Source of the DNA: Bernardetia sp. MNP-M8
GTDB taxonomy: Bacteria > Bacteroidota > Bacteroidia > Cytophagales > Bernardetiaceae
Length of the DNA: 64,000 bases
Assembly: GCF_037126285.1 (NCBI RefSeq)
Contig: NZ_CP147012.1
Location: 3,866,676-3,930,675, forward strand
Reading direction: 5' to 3'
Shown here: positions 36,776-45,297 of the stretch, piece after piece
Layout: each line of letters opens with the position of its first letter
Position numbering within the stretch: the first letter of the stretch is position 1
The notes under the pieces: model-generated
Databases searched by the model: none
What the model saw: only the letters and a program-made list of their open reading frames with translations
What the model was told of the DNA's origin: nothing
Position numbers and translations under genes: made by a program

Positions 36776-38629
36776 ATGAGAGAAAATACTTTTATAGAAC
36801 AAAATAAGGAAAAATGGCAAGACTTTGAGCAATTACTCAAAGAAAAACAACGTAATCCAGACAAACTTAGTGAATCTTTTGTCGAAATTACAGATGACCT
36901 TTCTTATGCACGTACATTTTACCCTAATCGTTCGGTGCGTTTATATCTCAACGGAATTGCTCAACAAATATTTAGAGATGTTTATAAAAATAAACGGGTT
37001 AGGTGGCAAAAACTCCTAGATTTTTGGACAACTGATTTGCCTGCCACCATGTATATGATTCGAAAAGACCTTTTAGTTGCTTTTCTTATTTTCTTTGGTG
37101 CTTTACTGATTGGTATTTTTTCTACTGTACAAGACCCTGATTTTGTAAATGTTATTTTAGGAGAAAGTTATGTGCAAATGACAGAGGAGAATATTGCCAA
37201 TGGAGACCCAATGGCTGTTTATAAAGGGAGTGATGAGATAAGTATGTTTTTTCGGATTACGTTTAATAATTTGAGAGTTGCTTTTATGAGTTTTGTTATG
37301 GGCGCACTCTTTTGTATAGGAAGTATTTTTGTATCTATTTATAATGGAATAATGGTAGGGTCTTTTCAATATTTTTTCTATGAAAAGGATGTTTTGATAG
37401 ATTCCATGTTTGCGATTTGGTTACACGGAACACTTGAAATTTCATCGATTGTTATTGCTACAGCAGCAGGAATTACGATGGGAAAAGGGCTGCTTTTTCC
37501 AGGTACACTCAGTAGATTAGAATCTTTTCAGATTAGTGCAAGACGTGGAATGAAAGTAATGGTAGGACTCGTTCCTGTGATTATTTTGGCTGGATTTATT
37601 GAGAGTTTTCTGACTCGTTATACTGATATGCCATTGATTATTCGTGGAACACTTATTTTGGTTTCGCTTCTTTTTATGGTAGGTTATTTTGTGATTTATC
37701 CATATATTTTGGTAAAGACTAAAAAAATAACATTACCTGTTCAGAAACTTCCCGAAACAAGTGAAGACAGTGAATTTGAGCTTTTTCAGATACGAACATT
37801 AGGTAATATTCTGACAGAGTCAATGATGATTCATAGAAGACATTTTGTTCCTATTTTTAATCTATGTGTTGTGATGTTATTTCCTTTGGCTATTATGATG
37901 TATCTTTTAGTTTTTAAAGATATTTCAAATTTTGATTTTCCTCGTGATTTGGAATATAAGATGGAGAAATATTATTTATTAATCGTAACAGGAAATTATA
38001 TTCAAAGTATTCCCTTCGTGATAGCACATACATTAATTTGGACACTTGGCATTACCTTTCCTTATTATTTTTTCTCTGAAACGGTCACTCAGGAATCTAG
38101 AAAGATAGAGTGGTCTGTTAAAGGTTTTGGTAATTTTCTGCTCAAAAATGGTTACAAATCATTTTTAGCTGTTCTTTTGGTAAAAGTTATTATTTTTTCT
38201 AGTCCGTACATGATTTTTGTTGCTTTACTAGTTACGCCACTATTACTTTTTTGGTTATTTACTTGGACGACCCAAACAAATAATCCTTTTAAAGCCTTCG
38301 GAAAAGCAGTAAAACTATTTTTCTTTCAACCAATCGATAGTTTTATGATGATGGCAATTACTCTTTTGGTAGGCTCTGTTTATTATGTTCTTATCAATTC
38401 TCCTTTGAGTGGTTTCTTTATTGGAGTTTTGGAGATGCACTTTTTGGAAGGTGAAACGTTTGCCCTCAAGATTGTACAAGTATTTTATTTTGCTAGTCTG
38501 ATTACAGGTATGTTTCTCATTGTTCCTTTATTTATTTATTCTATCGGAATGCAGTATTTTAGTGTGATGGAACGTGCTGAAAATACCACACTCAAACAAC
38601 GTATTGAAGCCATCAAAGTAGAGGAATAG
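36776..38629 (+). CDS. SpoIIM (stage II sporulation protein M-like) membrane protein with C-terminal extension
   Basis: A 617-residue multi-span protein. Residues 1-~325 match the SpoIIM-type family of non-sporulating bacteria: REN-TFIEQNKEKWQDFEQLL at the start, a polar stretch ending FYPNRSVRLYLNGIAQQIF, then helices with RITFNNLRVAFMSFVMGALF and IWLHGTLEISSIVIATAAG. A further ~290 residues with about five more helices follow (MMIHRRHFVPIFNLCVVMLF, FVIAHTLIWTLGITFPYYFF, PLLLFWLFTWTTQ). In other Bacteroidota the SpoIIM protein is normally near 330 residues, so this gene looks like a fusion with a neighbouring membrane-protein gene. The function is unknown; the divergent RDD gene suggests joint action. 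Two hairpins follow the stop. Confidence 0.85.
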   Translation: MRENTFIEQNKEKWQDFEQLLKEKQRNPDKLSESFVEITDDLSYARTFYPNRSVRLYLNGIAQQIFRDVYKNKRVRWQKLLDFWTTDLPATMYMIRKDLLVAFLIFFGALLIGIFSTVQDPDFVNVILGESYVQMTEENIANGDPMAVYKGSDEISMFFRITFNNLRVAFMSFVMGALFCIGSIFVSIYNGIMVGSFQYFFYEKDVLIDSMFAIWLHGTLEISSIVIATAAGITMGKGLLFPGTLSRLESFQISARRGMKVMVGLVPVIILAGFIESFLTRYTDMPLIIRGTLILVSLLFMVGYFVIYPYILVKTKKITLPVQKLPETSEDSEFELFQIRTLGNILTESMMIHRRHFVPIFNLCVVMLFPLAIMMYLLVFKDISNFDFPRDLEYKMEKYYLLIVTGNYIQSIPFVIAHTLIWTLGITFPYYFFSETVTQESRKIEWSVKGFGNFLLKNGYKSFLAVLLVKVIIFSSPYMIFVALLVTPLLLFWLFTWTTQTNNPFKAFGKAVKLFFFQPIDSFMMMAITLLVGSVYYVLINSPLSGFFIGVLEMHFLEGETFALKIVQVFYFASLITGMFLIVPLFIYSIGMQYFSVMERAENTTLKQRIEAIKVEE

Positions 38630-38638
38630 AACATTATA

Positions 38639-38664
38639 TGTCGTCGGTGGGACACCGACAACAG
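38639..38664. repeat. Family B palindrome, best-preserved copy
   Basis: TGTCGTCGGTG-GGA-CACCGACAACA: arms pair over 10 of 11 positions. It lies directly after the SpoIIM stop and before the terminator. Confidence 0.7.
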
Positions 38665-38673
38665 CAAAAAAAC

Positions 38674-38713
38674 AAAAACACCTTCAAATTTATAAGATTT
38701 GAAGGTGTTTTTA
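38674..38713. terminator. Bidirectional terminator between SpoIIM-type and SDR genes
   Basis: AAAAACACCTTCAAAT pairs perfectly with ATTTGAAGGTGTTTTT around a 7-base loop, between convergent genes. Confidence 0.85.
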
Positions 38714-38742
38714 GTATTTATAATCTCTATCTATTTATCTCT

Positions 38743-39447
38743 TTACTTAGGATTTGTAGCCCAAACTGTGGCATCAGTAATAAAACCAACATCATTCATA
38801 GAAAGTAAAGATACGATAGTATGAGCAATTTCAGTTCCTTGTAGTTTGCTCTCATTTTCTTTGTCTTGTGTAGCTCCTACTTTATCAAAAAAGGGTGTCA
38901 CCACTTCACTAGGATTTACTTGCATTACTCTGACGTTGTGTTTACGAAGTTCTGCACGCCAACATTCTGTCATGGCAGCCAATGCAAATTTACTAGAACA
39001 GTAAGCTGTTCCATTTGCAAAACCTTTTTGAGAAGCTGTAGAAGCAATATTTATAATATTTCCAGTATTTTCTTTTTGGAAATGTTTGGCAGCTTCCTTT
39101 CCTACCATAAAAGCACCTTTTACATTTACTTCCCAAACTTTAGTAAAATCTTTTACTGAAGTATCTACCAATGCACCAAAACTACCAATTCCTGCATTAT
39201 TTATAACTACATTAATTCCTCCCATTTCTTGAAGTGCTTTTTCGAATAAGTTTTTGACATCAACTTCATTCGAAATATCAGCAGTTGTTCCTTTTATTCC
39301 TAATTCTGAAATAGCTTTTTGTACGTCTTTTGCGTTTCTAGCACAGATAAAAACATCTGCTCCTTGTTCTTTTAGAAGTTTAGCTGTTGCATAACCTATT
39401 CCTGTACTTCCACCTGTCAAAATTACTTTTGCGTCTTTGATTTGCAT
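38743..39447 (-). CDS. Short-chain dehydrogenase/reductase
   Basis: A 234-residue classical SDR oxidoreductase using NAD(P)H. The nucleotide-binding motif TGGSTGIG is at residues 11-18, NNAG at 83-86, the catalytic serine at S136 (NIASTASQ), and Y149/K153 in AYCSSK. R37 in ICARNA hints at NADPH preference. Substrate and pathway cannot be determined; the closest resemblance is to 3-ketoacyl-(ACP)-reductase-like SDRs. The gene stands alone. Confidence 0.94.
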   Translation of the reverse strand: MQIKDAKVILTGGSTGIGYATAKLLKEQGADVFICARNAKDVQKAISELGIKGTTADISNEVDVKNLFEKALQEMGGINVVINNAGIGSFGALVDTSVKDFTKVWEVNVKGAFMVGKEAAKHFQKENTGNIINIASTASQKGFANGTAYCSSKFALAAMTECWRAELRKHNVRVMQVNPSEVVTPFFDKVGATQDKENESKLQGTEIAHTIVSLLSMNDVGFITDATVWATNPK

Positions 39448-39605
39448 AAAAAATGAGTATGATTAATTTTTTGATAAATTGATTTAAAGTTTAACATGTA
39501 ATCAAAGAACTACTAGATAATATTGTTTTAAATTTTAGAATAAACTAACATTTTTGAAAAAAATCAAAACAATAAAGAAGAAATAAAAATTCATATCTAA
39601 TCACT

Positions 39606-41651
39606 TTAAAACTCATATATTTCTTTCCAAGGTTGTATAGGATTACGATTTGGTATTGGTTCACCTGTTTCTTCATCTACTTTTAATTTTATTTTTTGTC
39701 CTGTCGTAATTTTTTTAATCTTAAATTTGGGTAACTCTTGAGTATAATAAAAAGGCTGGTTGGGTTTATAAATTTCTGTATCCATATTATAAAATGGAAC
39801 AACTACATAACCATAGAGCTTAAACTCTTCTGGCAAATCCTTTTTATTTTCAGGATATACGTACAAGAAAAACTCATTTTCTAGATTTCTTATTGGTAAT
39901 TTGGGATTATAATAAGTTAATTTTGTCTTATCTTCGCTCAAATATATCCCAAAAAAATCACCATCTATAATTCTTTTTCCATCTATATTTTTTACTTTAT
40001 AGGTGTTTTTGGCAGCATCTTCTGTACTTCTGCCTTGCATAATCATTTTATAAGTAGGCTTTTCTTCAATACGCCAGTTAAAATTATTTAGTTCAGAGTT
40101 TTTCTTAGTAATAAGCTGAGGAGGAATTACTTGCCCTTCGGGTTGCTGTAAAAATAGGATTTCTTCTAGCTCGTTATCTGCAATAAATTTCATAATAATA
40201 TTACTACATTTTATGTAATTCATTCCTTTTAAGGTAGCCTCTTCTTCTTTTTTTTCTTCTATCATAAAATAAATGCTCTCACCATTTCCATTTACATTTA
40301 CTCTTTTTATATAGCCACTATCAAAAACGGCAAGCAAATCCCGACCTTTTATTTGATTAAATTGTCCGAATACATCAGCCGAAATAACAAAAGCTTTATC
40401 GGTAATTGTCATAGAATCTACAGTATTATCTCTCAGTTTTGCTTTTATTTTTGTACCTGAAAGTTGATTTGCAGTATTCCATAAAACAGGGTCATAATCA
40501 AAATAAATAATAGAATCTTCTAAGTCATAATTTAAAGAATCACAAATTCCCTGTAAATCTTGCTTATAAATCTTGACATTTCTGTAGGCATAAAAACGCT
40601 GTTCAGCTGCTACGCTATCATTCATTGCAATTAATGTATCAGCAGCAATATAGAGGGTATCCTTTTTGAAAGGTTTTACCAAAAGAGCATCTCCATAGGC
40701 ATCTAAACGGCTTTTTATCCCATCATAGTAGGCTTCATCTCCAAAAATAGTGACATTTTCTTTTTTGTAATAGAGCTGTACATTCTCTTTAAAAACACCT
40801 TTTTCTGTCAAATTATCATAATCGATAAAATTAGCAGAAATAATATAATCTCGGTTTTCGATGCGAGTAGCTACATTCGAACCTTCTGCTGTTTTCAAAA
40901 TTCCTGTTTGAGCATTTATTTGAGTTCCTTTTACAGCATTGATAGTTCCATCTTTATTGATGATTTTTCCCTCTGAATCAAAAAAGATTGTTTTTGTAAC
41001 TGTATTATAAGCTACCGAATCAGCTATAAGTTGTTGGTCTGGACTAAGTGCTTGTACATTTCCACGAAAAGTAGCAATTCTAGAATTTGTGTTATAATAG
41101 CCTCTATCACTCGTCAGTCTTGAAGTTTTGTCTGTAACTACTCCTCCTTCAAAATAAGCTGCTGTTTTTGTTTTGAGGTTATAATTTAATTTTCGTGTTC
41201 GAACTGTTTTTTCTTGGTCTTGCAAAACTACATTTCCTCTTACTTTGGCTAATTTTGTATACCCATCATAATAAAGTGTATCGCCAGTAAGAGTAAGGCT
41301 GTCCTGTTCTACAAAACGAATATTTCCAAATGCTTCAATTTGATTTCTGTCAATATATTGAAAAACACTATCGGCATACATGATTGTGTTTTTCTGTTTA
41401 AACTGAACTTGTCCACGTTCATCTTTTTTCAGAATACGTATTTTTTCACCATTTGGCAATACATCGCCTTCCAAAACTCCAGCTTTCAAAAGTTCTACCC
41501 TTGATATTGTTTGGGTTGTATCTTCAATAGTTTCTAAAGTAGGTTTTTTTTCTATGGTTTTGTTAGTTGCTTTTTGAGCAAAAGAAGAATGCGAAAAGAA
41601 CGCTGATGAAGATAACAAGAAAATGAAAAATGTAACAAATAAAAATCTCAT
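39606..41651 (-). CDS. OstA-like LPS-export protein
   Basis: A 681-residue periplasmic protein with a signal peptide (LFVTFFIFLLSSSAFFSHSSFAQ). The central part is a long series of LptA/OstA beta-jellyroll repeats of about 25 residues (for example DSLTLTGDTLYYDGYTKLAKVRGNVVL in segments, SDRGYYNTNSRIATFRGNVQA, GDEAYYDGIKSRLDAYGDALL). It fits the OstA_2-type proteins of Bacteroidota that are thought to work with LptD in moving LPS to the outer membrane. The C-terminal 150 residues lack the repeats. A TAACTTTG -7-like element sits ~45 bases upstream (41696-41703, minus). No lpt partner is in the window. Confidence 0.86.
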   Translation of the reverse strand: MRFLFVTFFIFLLSSSAFFSHSSFAQKATNKTIEKKPTLETIEDTTQTISRVELLKAGVLEGDVLPNGEKIRILKKDERGQVQFKQKNTIMYADSVFQYIDRNQIEAFGNIRFVEQDSLTLTGDTLYYDGYTKLAKVRGNVVLQDQEKTVRTRKLNYNLKTKTAAYFEGGVVTDKTSRLTSDRGYYNTNSRIATFRGNVQALSPDQQLIADSVAYNTVTKTIFFDSEGKIINKDGTINAVKGTQINAQTGILKTAEGSNVATRIENRDYIISANFIDYDNLTEKGVFKENVQLYYKKENVTIFGDEAYYDGIKSRLDAYGDALLVKPFKKDTLYIAADTLIAMNDSVAAEQRFYAYRNVKIYKQDLQGICDSLNYDLEDSIIYFDYDPVLWNTANQLSGTKIKAKLRDNTVDSMTITDKAFVISADVFGQFNQIKGRDLLAVFDSGYIKRVNVNGNGESIYFMIEEKKEEEATLKGMNYIKCSNIIMKFIADNELEEILFLQQPEGQVIPPQLITKKNSELNNFNWRIEEKPTYKMIMQGRSTEDAAKNTYKVKNIDGKRIIDGDFFGIYLSEDKTKLTYYNPKLPIRNLENEFFLYVYPENKKDLPEEFKLYGYVVVPFYNMDTEIYKPNQPFYYTQELPKFKIKKITTGQKIKLKVDEETGEPIPNRNPIQPWKEIYEF

Positions 41652-41923
41652 AAATTCCTTTTTTTGAACGACTAGAAATGCTTTGAATTAATTTGCAAAG
41701 TTAGTCTATTTTAATTCTATGTTGCATAAATTGATTTAGAAAAAATGGTATTTTGTATTTACTTAATCTTTGCTAAAGCTATTTAACGGATTTTTTCAGG
41801 TATTTCTTATTCTAAAAGAATCAACTACACTATGAATTACAGTCACTTTTTCTAAACTTTACTTTCTAACAGTCCGTACTTGTAAGAGAAAAAATACTCT
41901 TAACAAAACATTAAACGACTCTT

Positions 41924-42202
41924 ATGAATAATTTTAACGACGAAAATAATGGGTATTTACTTTTTTGCAAGCGATGGAATATAGAAGATGTCAAAAAAGT
42001 AGAAAGCATGTATCACTTAGAAGATTTAAAAGCATTTTTGCCTGATGAACCTAGTGAACAAGACAAAATAGCATTAAATAGTGTTTTGGGAGCTAGTTTT
42101 GATAATTTTTATGGATATATGGACTATCAAAAATCAACCAATACCTTCGAACTTATCATGCAATGGCGTGAAAAAACAGGTAAGTATGTAAAACAGGGTT
42201 AA
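41924..42202 (+). CDS. Hypothetical protein whose end lies inside a repeat
   Basis: A 92-residue soluble protein (MNNFNDENNGYLLFCKRWNI...) with no recognised domain; the middle is acidic and helical (EDLKAFLPDEPSEQDKIALN) and the last part is EFLIM/QWREKTGKYVKQG-like. The final three codons, Lys-Gln-Gly, and the TAA stop at 42200-42202 are provided by a family A palindrome that begins at 42192, so the natural C-terminus may have been replaced or trimmed by repeat insertion. Function unknown. Codon use matches neighbouring genes. Confidence 0.65.
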   Translation: MNNFNDENNGYLLFCKRWNIEDVKKVESMYHLEDLKAFLPDEPSEQDKIALNSVLGASFDNFYGYMDYQKSTNTFELIMQWREKTGKYVKQG

Positions 42203-42255
42203 AACCCTGTTCAATTCATAATTCTGCCATTATCGGTGTCCCCACCGACGATAGC
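42192..42255. repeat. Composite palindromic repeat (A+B), well-preserved copy
   Basis: Family A (AACAGGGTTAAAACCCTGTT, 42192-42211) is joined by CAATTCATAATTCTGCCAT to family B (TTATCGGTGTCCC/CACCGACGATA, 42229-42252). The reverse complement has the order, linker and arms of the decayed copy at 8873-8942. The unit is about 64 bp. Confidence 0.75.
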
Positions 42256-42720
42256 AAAATACAAACAAACTTATATTACGCTGTATTCAACCTATAGATT
42301 AAATCTAGACTTTTTAGTCTGCATCCACACACATACACTCATCTTATACTAACTTCAATTCTGTAAATATTACACCCTAGAAATAAAATACTCTATTTGA
42401 AGGAGCTGATAGCTGTGAAATGCCATCTATTGTAGCCATGTTAAAAAGCAAATTTTACTAACTATAATTTCTAAAAATATAAAATAAAACTAATGTTTTA
42501 GGTGTTTTTTTGAATTATAATCTGTTTAATGTCGCAATTTTAACGTTTAAGAAGCGTTATTTTTTTATAATAAAGATAAAAAATGTTACCTTGCATGAGG
42601 TTTATTCAATTAACTAAAATAAAATTTAGTTTTCGTTTTATCTACTATTATATTTTTGATAAGACTATTGATTATATCACTACCAGCTATAAAAATTTCA
42701 ATCATATTTATATTACGACA
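42203..42720. other. Intergenic region upstream of the PorP/SprF gene
   Basis: About 518 bases. The left end holds the composite repeat. The rest is AT-rich, with a possible -7-like TTACCTTGC near 42587. An in-frame extension of the porP-type gene to 42583 can be read, but it lacks signal-peptide logic. I see no other gene. Confidence 0.45.
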
Positions 42721-43758
42721 ATGAATTTAGGTTTATTCAAAAATTTTTTATGTGTAATTGTTCTATTTGCTTGCTTTGGACTTTATCATAAAACTACTGC
42801 ACAAGATTTACAGTTTTCACAATTTCATAATGCACCTCTTTATCTCAATCCAGCTTTTGCAGGAATGCACCAAGGAGGAAGAATGACACTTAACTATCGC
42901 AATCAATGGCCTAGCTTAGATGTCAATTATATTACCTATGCAGGTGGCTTTGATTATTATTTCCCAAATATTCGCTCTTCTATTGGTGTAATTGCCAAAG
43001 TAGACGAGCAAAGTACAGGTACAACTCCTTATAAAAGTACAGATGTTTCGCTTATTTATGCGTACATGATTCCTTTAAGTGACAGGCTTACTGTCCAGCC
43101 AGCCCTTCAAGTAGGATATGTGCAAAAAAGTGCAGGATTTATCGGACTTACTTTTCCAGACCAATTTAGTGATAAAGGATTTTTAGGAACACCAACAGGA
43201 GAAAGTTTTGCTCGTAATCAACTTGGATATGTAGATATTGCAACAGGAGCAGTTCTTTTTGGTCAGAATTTTTGGGTAGGAGTTTCTGCCAATCATATAA
43301 ATAGTCCTCCTGATAGTTTTATTGGAGATGAAAACCGTTTGCCTATCAAACTATCTTTTCATGGTGGATACAAAATAGACTTTGCAAATCGTTACGACAA
43401 TCGTAGTAAAAGTATTACTCCTACCTTTATGTACAAAAAACAAGGTTCTTTTCAACAGTTGAGCCTTGGCGCACATGGAGAGTATGAACCACTTTTGTAT
43501 GGACTTTGGTACAGAGGTTTTCCTATCGAACAATCAGTTAATAATTTTCCAAAACATGATGCTGTTGTAGCTATGTTGGGAGTGAAATTTGGTGGCTGGG
43601 CATTGGCTTATAGTTATGATTGGTCTATTTCAGAAGTTGCAGGAGCTAGAGCAAATTCACATGAAATTTCTTTAGTATTTAGCTTTGGTGGAAAAGACGA
43701 TGTAGCTTGTCCCAATCCTTTTTCTGAACCTCGTTATAAAGGCGCACGTTATCGTTAG
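42721..43758 (+). CDS. PorP/SprF family type IX secretion/gliding protein
   Basis: A 345-residue outer-membrane protein of the PorP/SprF family, which is associated with type IX secretion and gliding in Bacteroidota. The start is taken at 42721, giving a normal signal peptide (FLCVIVLFACFGLYHKTTAQ) followed at once by the family hallmark DLQFSQFHNAPLYLNPAFAG; the longer frame from 42583 would bury the signal. The C-terminal half has alternating beta segments (FWVGVSANHINSP, LSFHGGYKIDF, WALAYSYDWSIS) and ends in EISLVFSFGGK, as expected for a beta barrel. No PorK/L/M/N or PKD-repeat partner gene is adjacent, so it could be an isolated paralogue. Confidence 0.93.
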   Translation: MNLGLFKNFLCVIVLFACFGLYHKTTAQDLQFSQFHNAPLYLNPAFAGMHQGGRMTLNYRNQWPSLDVNYITYAGGFDYYFPNIRSSIGVIAKVDEQSTGTTPYKSTDVSLIYAYMIPLSDRLTVQPALQVGYVQKSAGFIGLTFPDQFSDKGFLGTPTGESFARNQLGYVDIATGAVLFGQNFWVGVSANHINSPPDSFIGDENRLPIKLSFHGGYKIDFANRYDNRSKSITPTFMYKKQGSFQQLSLGAHGEYEPLLYGLWYRGFPIEQSVNNFPKHDAVVAMLGVKFGGWALAYSYDWSISEVAGARANSHEISLVFSFGGKDDVACPNPFSEPRYKGARYR

Positions 43759-43803
43759 AAAAATATTCTATGTTAAATAGAAATCAAAATTTGTAAAGAA
43801 ATT

Positions 43804-43836
43804 AAAAATCAGACAGTTGTTATATTGTCTGATTTT
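43804..43836 (+). terminator. Terminator of the PorP/SprF gene
   Basis: AAAAATCAGACA pairs with TGTCTGATTTTT around TTGTTATAT-type loop and is followed by CTTTTTT. Confidence 0.82.
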
Positions 43837-43905
43837 TCTTTTTTATAGATTCTTAGCTCAAACATTTTCACTATTTTAATTTTATATTCTAAATACTGTT
43901 CAAAT

Positions 43906-44877
43906 TTGAAAGCTGACCAATTTCATGTTTTATTGATTCTTATTTCCTGCATTGTTGCATATTTGATTCCTTTCGAACTTTTTTTATTTAGTTATATTAT
44001 TTTGGGTGCTTTACATTATCTGACTGAACTTGCTTGGTTACATGAAAAAAAATATTTCACTTCATCTGCCAAAATAGAACTAATTATCATTTTTATATGT
44101 GCTGTAGGAGTTTCGCTAAGTTACATTTGCTATCGTTTAGAATTTGACCTAAGTTCTGTAATTCCTTTTTGGAATTCAAAATCAGCTACTCATTTTATTT
44201 TTTTAGCCTTTATAATGGCATTTTCTGCTATTTTTCTTAAAAAGAGGAAAGAAAAAATAGTTCTTCTTCTTTTATCTATTCTGGGAATTTATCTATTTCG
44301 AAATCAATTTTATTATTTATTTCTTATCGGACTTCTTCTTCCTACACTTATTCATGTCTTTATTTTTACAGGAATATTTATGCTTGTAGGAATTAAGAAA
44401 AACCCTACTTTTTGGACAAAGATTTGTTTTATTACTTTTATTGTCTGTGCAATCAGTTTTGCTATTGTTCCAGCTTCTTTGCCTGTTTTGTCTGAAAAAG
44501 TGAAGTCTAATTATTTTTTGAGTGGTTTTGATATGCTCAATAAAGTATTTATTGCTCTTTTTGATGGTACTGTTTTTAATGAGGCTAACAAACAATTGAT
44601 TTTTGAATCTACTTTATCTATCAAAATTCAGCGTTTTGTTGCCTTTGCTTATACCTATCATTATCTCAATTGGTTTTCGAAAGTACATATAATTGCTTGG
44701 CATAAAGTAAATAAATTACGTCTTAGTTTAGCTATTTTGCTTTGGATTATGGCTCTAGGAATTTATTTTTATGATTTCAAAACAGGAATACTGACGCTTT
44801 ATTTTCTAAGTACACTTCATGTTTTGATGGAGTTTCCATTGAATATGCAATCTTTTCAAATTTTGATTCAAAAATAA
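43906..44877 (+). CDS. Hypothetical polytopic membrane protein
   Basis: A 323-residue protein with about eight to nine hydrophobic helices; the start is TTG at 43906, as no ATG gives a better N-terminus. Histidines and acidic residues recur in helices: LGALHYLTELAWLHEKKY near residue 34, FAYTYHYLNWFSK near 247, and STLHVLMEFPLNM near the C-terminus, a pattern recalling metal- or haem-coordinating membrane enzymes. I cannot place it in a named family; a distant relation to Brp/Blh-type carotene oxygenases is conceivable but not shown. It follows the PorP/SprF terminator and precedes a small lipoprotein gene. Confidence 0.75.
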   Translation: MKADQFHVLLILISCIVAYLIPFELFLFSYIILGALHYLTELAWLHEKKYFTSSAKIELIIIFICAVGVSLSYICYRLEFDLSSVIPFWNSKSATHFIFLAFIMAFSAIFLKKRKEKIVLLLLSILGIYLFRNQFYYLFLIGLLLPTLIHVFIFTGIFMLVGIKKNPTFWTKICFITFIVCAISFAIVPASLPVLSEKVKSNYFLSGFDMLNKVFIALFDGTVFNEANKQLIFESTLSIKIQRFVAFAYTYHYLNWFSKVHIIAWHKVNKLRLSLAILLWIMALGIYFYDFKTGILTLYFLSTLHVLMEFPLNMQSFQILIQK

Positions 44878-44993
44878 TTCTTCGTATTTTATATAAGTAA
44901 TTTAGCCAATTTGTTTCTGATTTATATCTTTGCCTTTCAATTCTTTAAGGCTTTCTTTCTCCTATTTTTACTTACAAAATTAAACCAACTGTT

Positions 44994-45263
44994 ATGAAAA
45001 TTAATTTACTCAAAAAATATAGTTTATTTTCAATTATATTTGTGTCTTTACTTGTTTTTTCAAGTTGTGGTGCTTCAAAACGCTCTAGCTGCCCTACTTA
45101 TAGAGATTCTGATCCAAAAGTTATTTTTGGAGAAATAACATTGAAAGAAAGAATGGATCAACAAGAAAAAGACCTTCAAGTGAAGTCAGATAAACAGCGA
45201 AGAAAAGAAGCCAAACAACAAATTAAACGCTCAAAGAAAGCAAGTAGAAAACGTAAAAAATAA
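44994..45263 (+). CDS. Small basic lipoprotein
   Basis: An 89-residue exported protein with a lipobox (FVSLLVFSSC, Cys25), then GASKRSSCPTYRDSDPKV and a highly basic, coiled C-terminal half (KQRRKEAKQQIKRSKKASRKRKK). The form is common among small Bacteroidota lipoproteins that may bind the cell wall or nucleic acid, but no function is known. It ends 34 bases before the MscS gene and is probably co-transcribed with it. Confidence 0.78.
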   Translation: MKINLLKKYSLFSIIFVSLLVFSSCGASKRSSCPTYRDSDPKVIFGEITLKERMDQQEKDLQVKSDKQRRKEAKQQIKRSKKASRKRKK

Positions 45264-45297
45264 TTAAGATAATAGCTAATAATTCTCAATAATTTTA

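Noticed and set aside
42583-42720. N-terminal extension of the PorP/SprF gene by 46 codons
   Set aside because: It puts a non-signal sequence before an excellent signal peptide starting at 42721.
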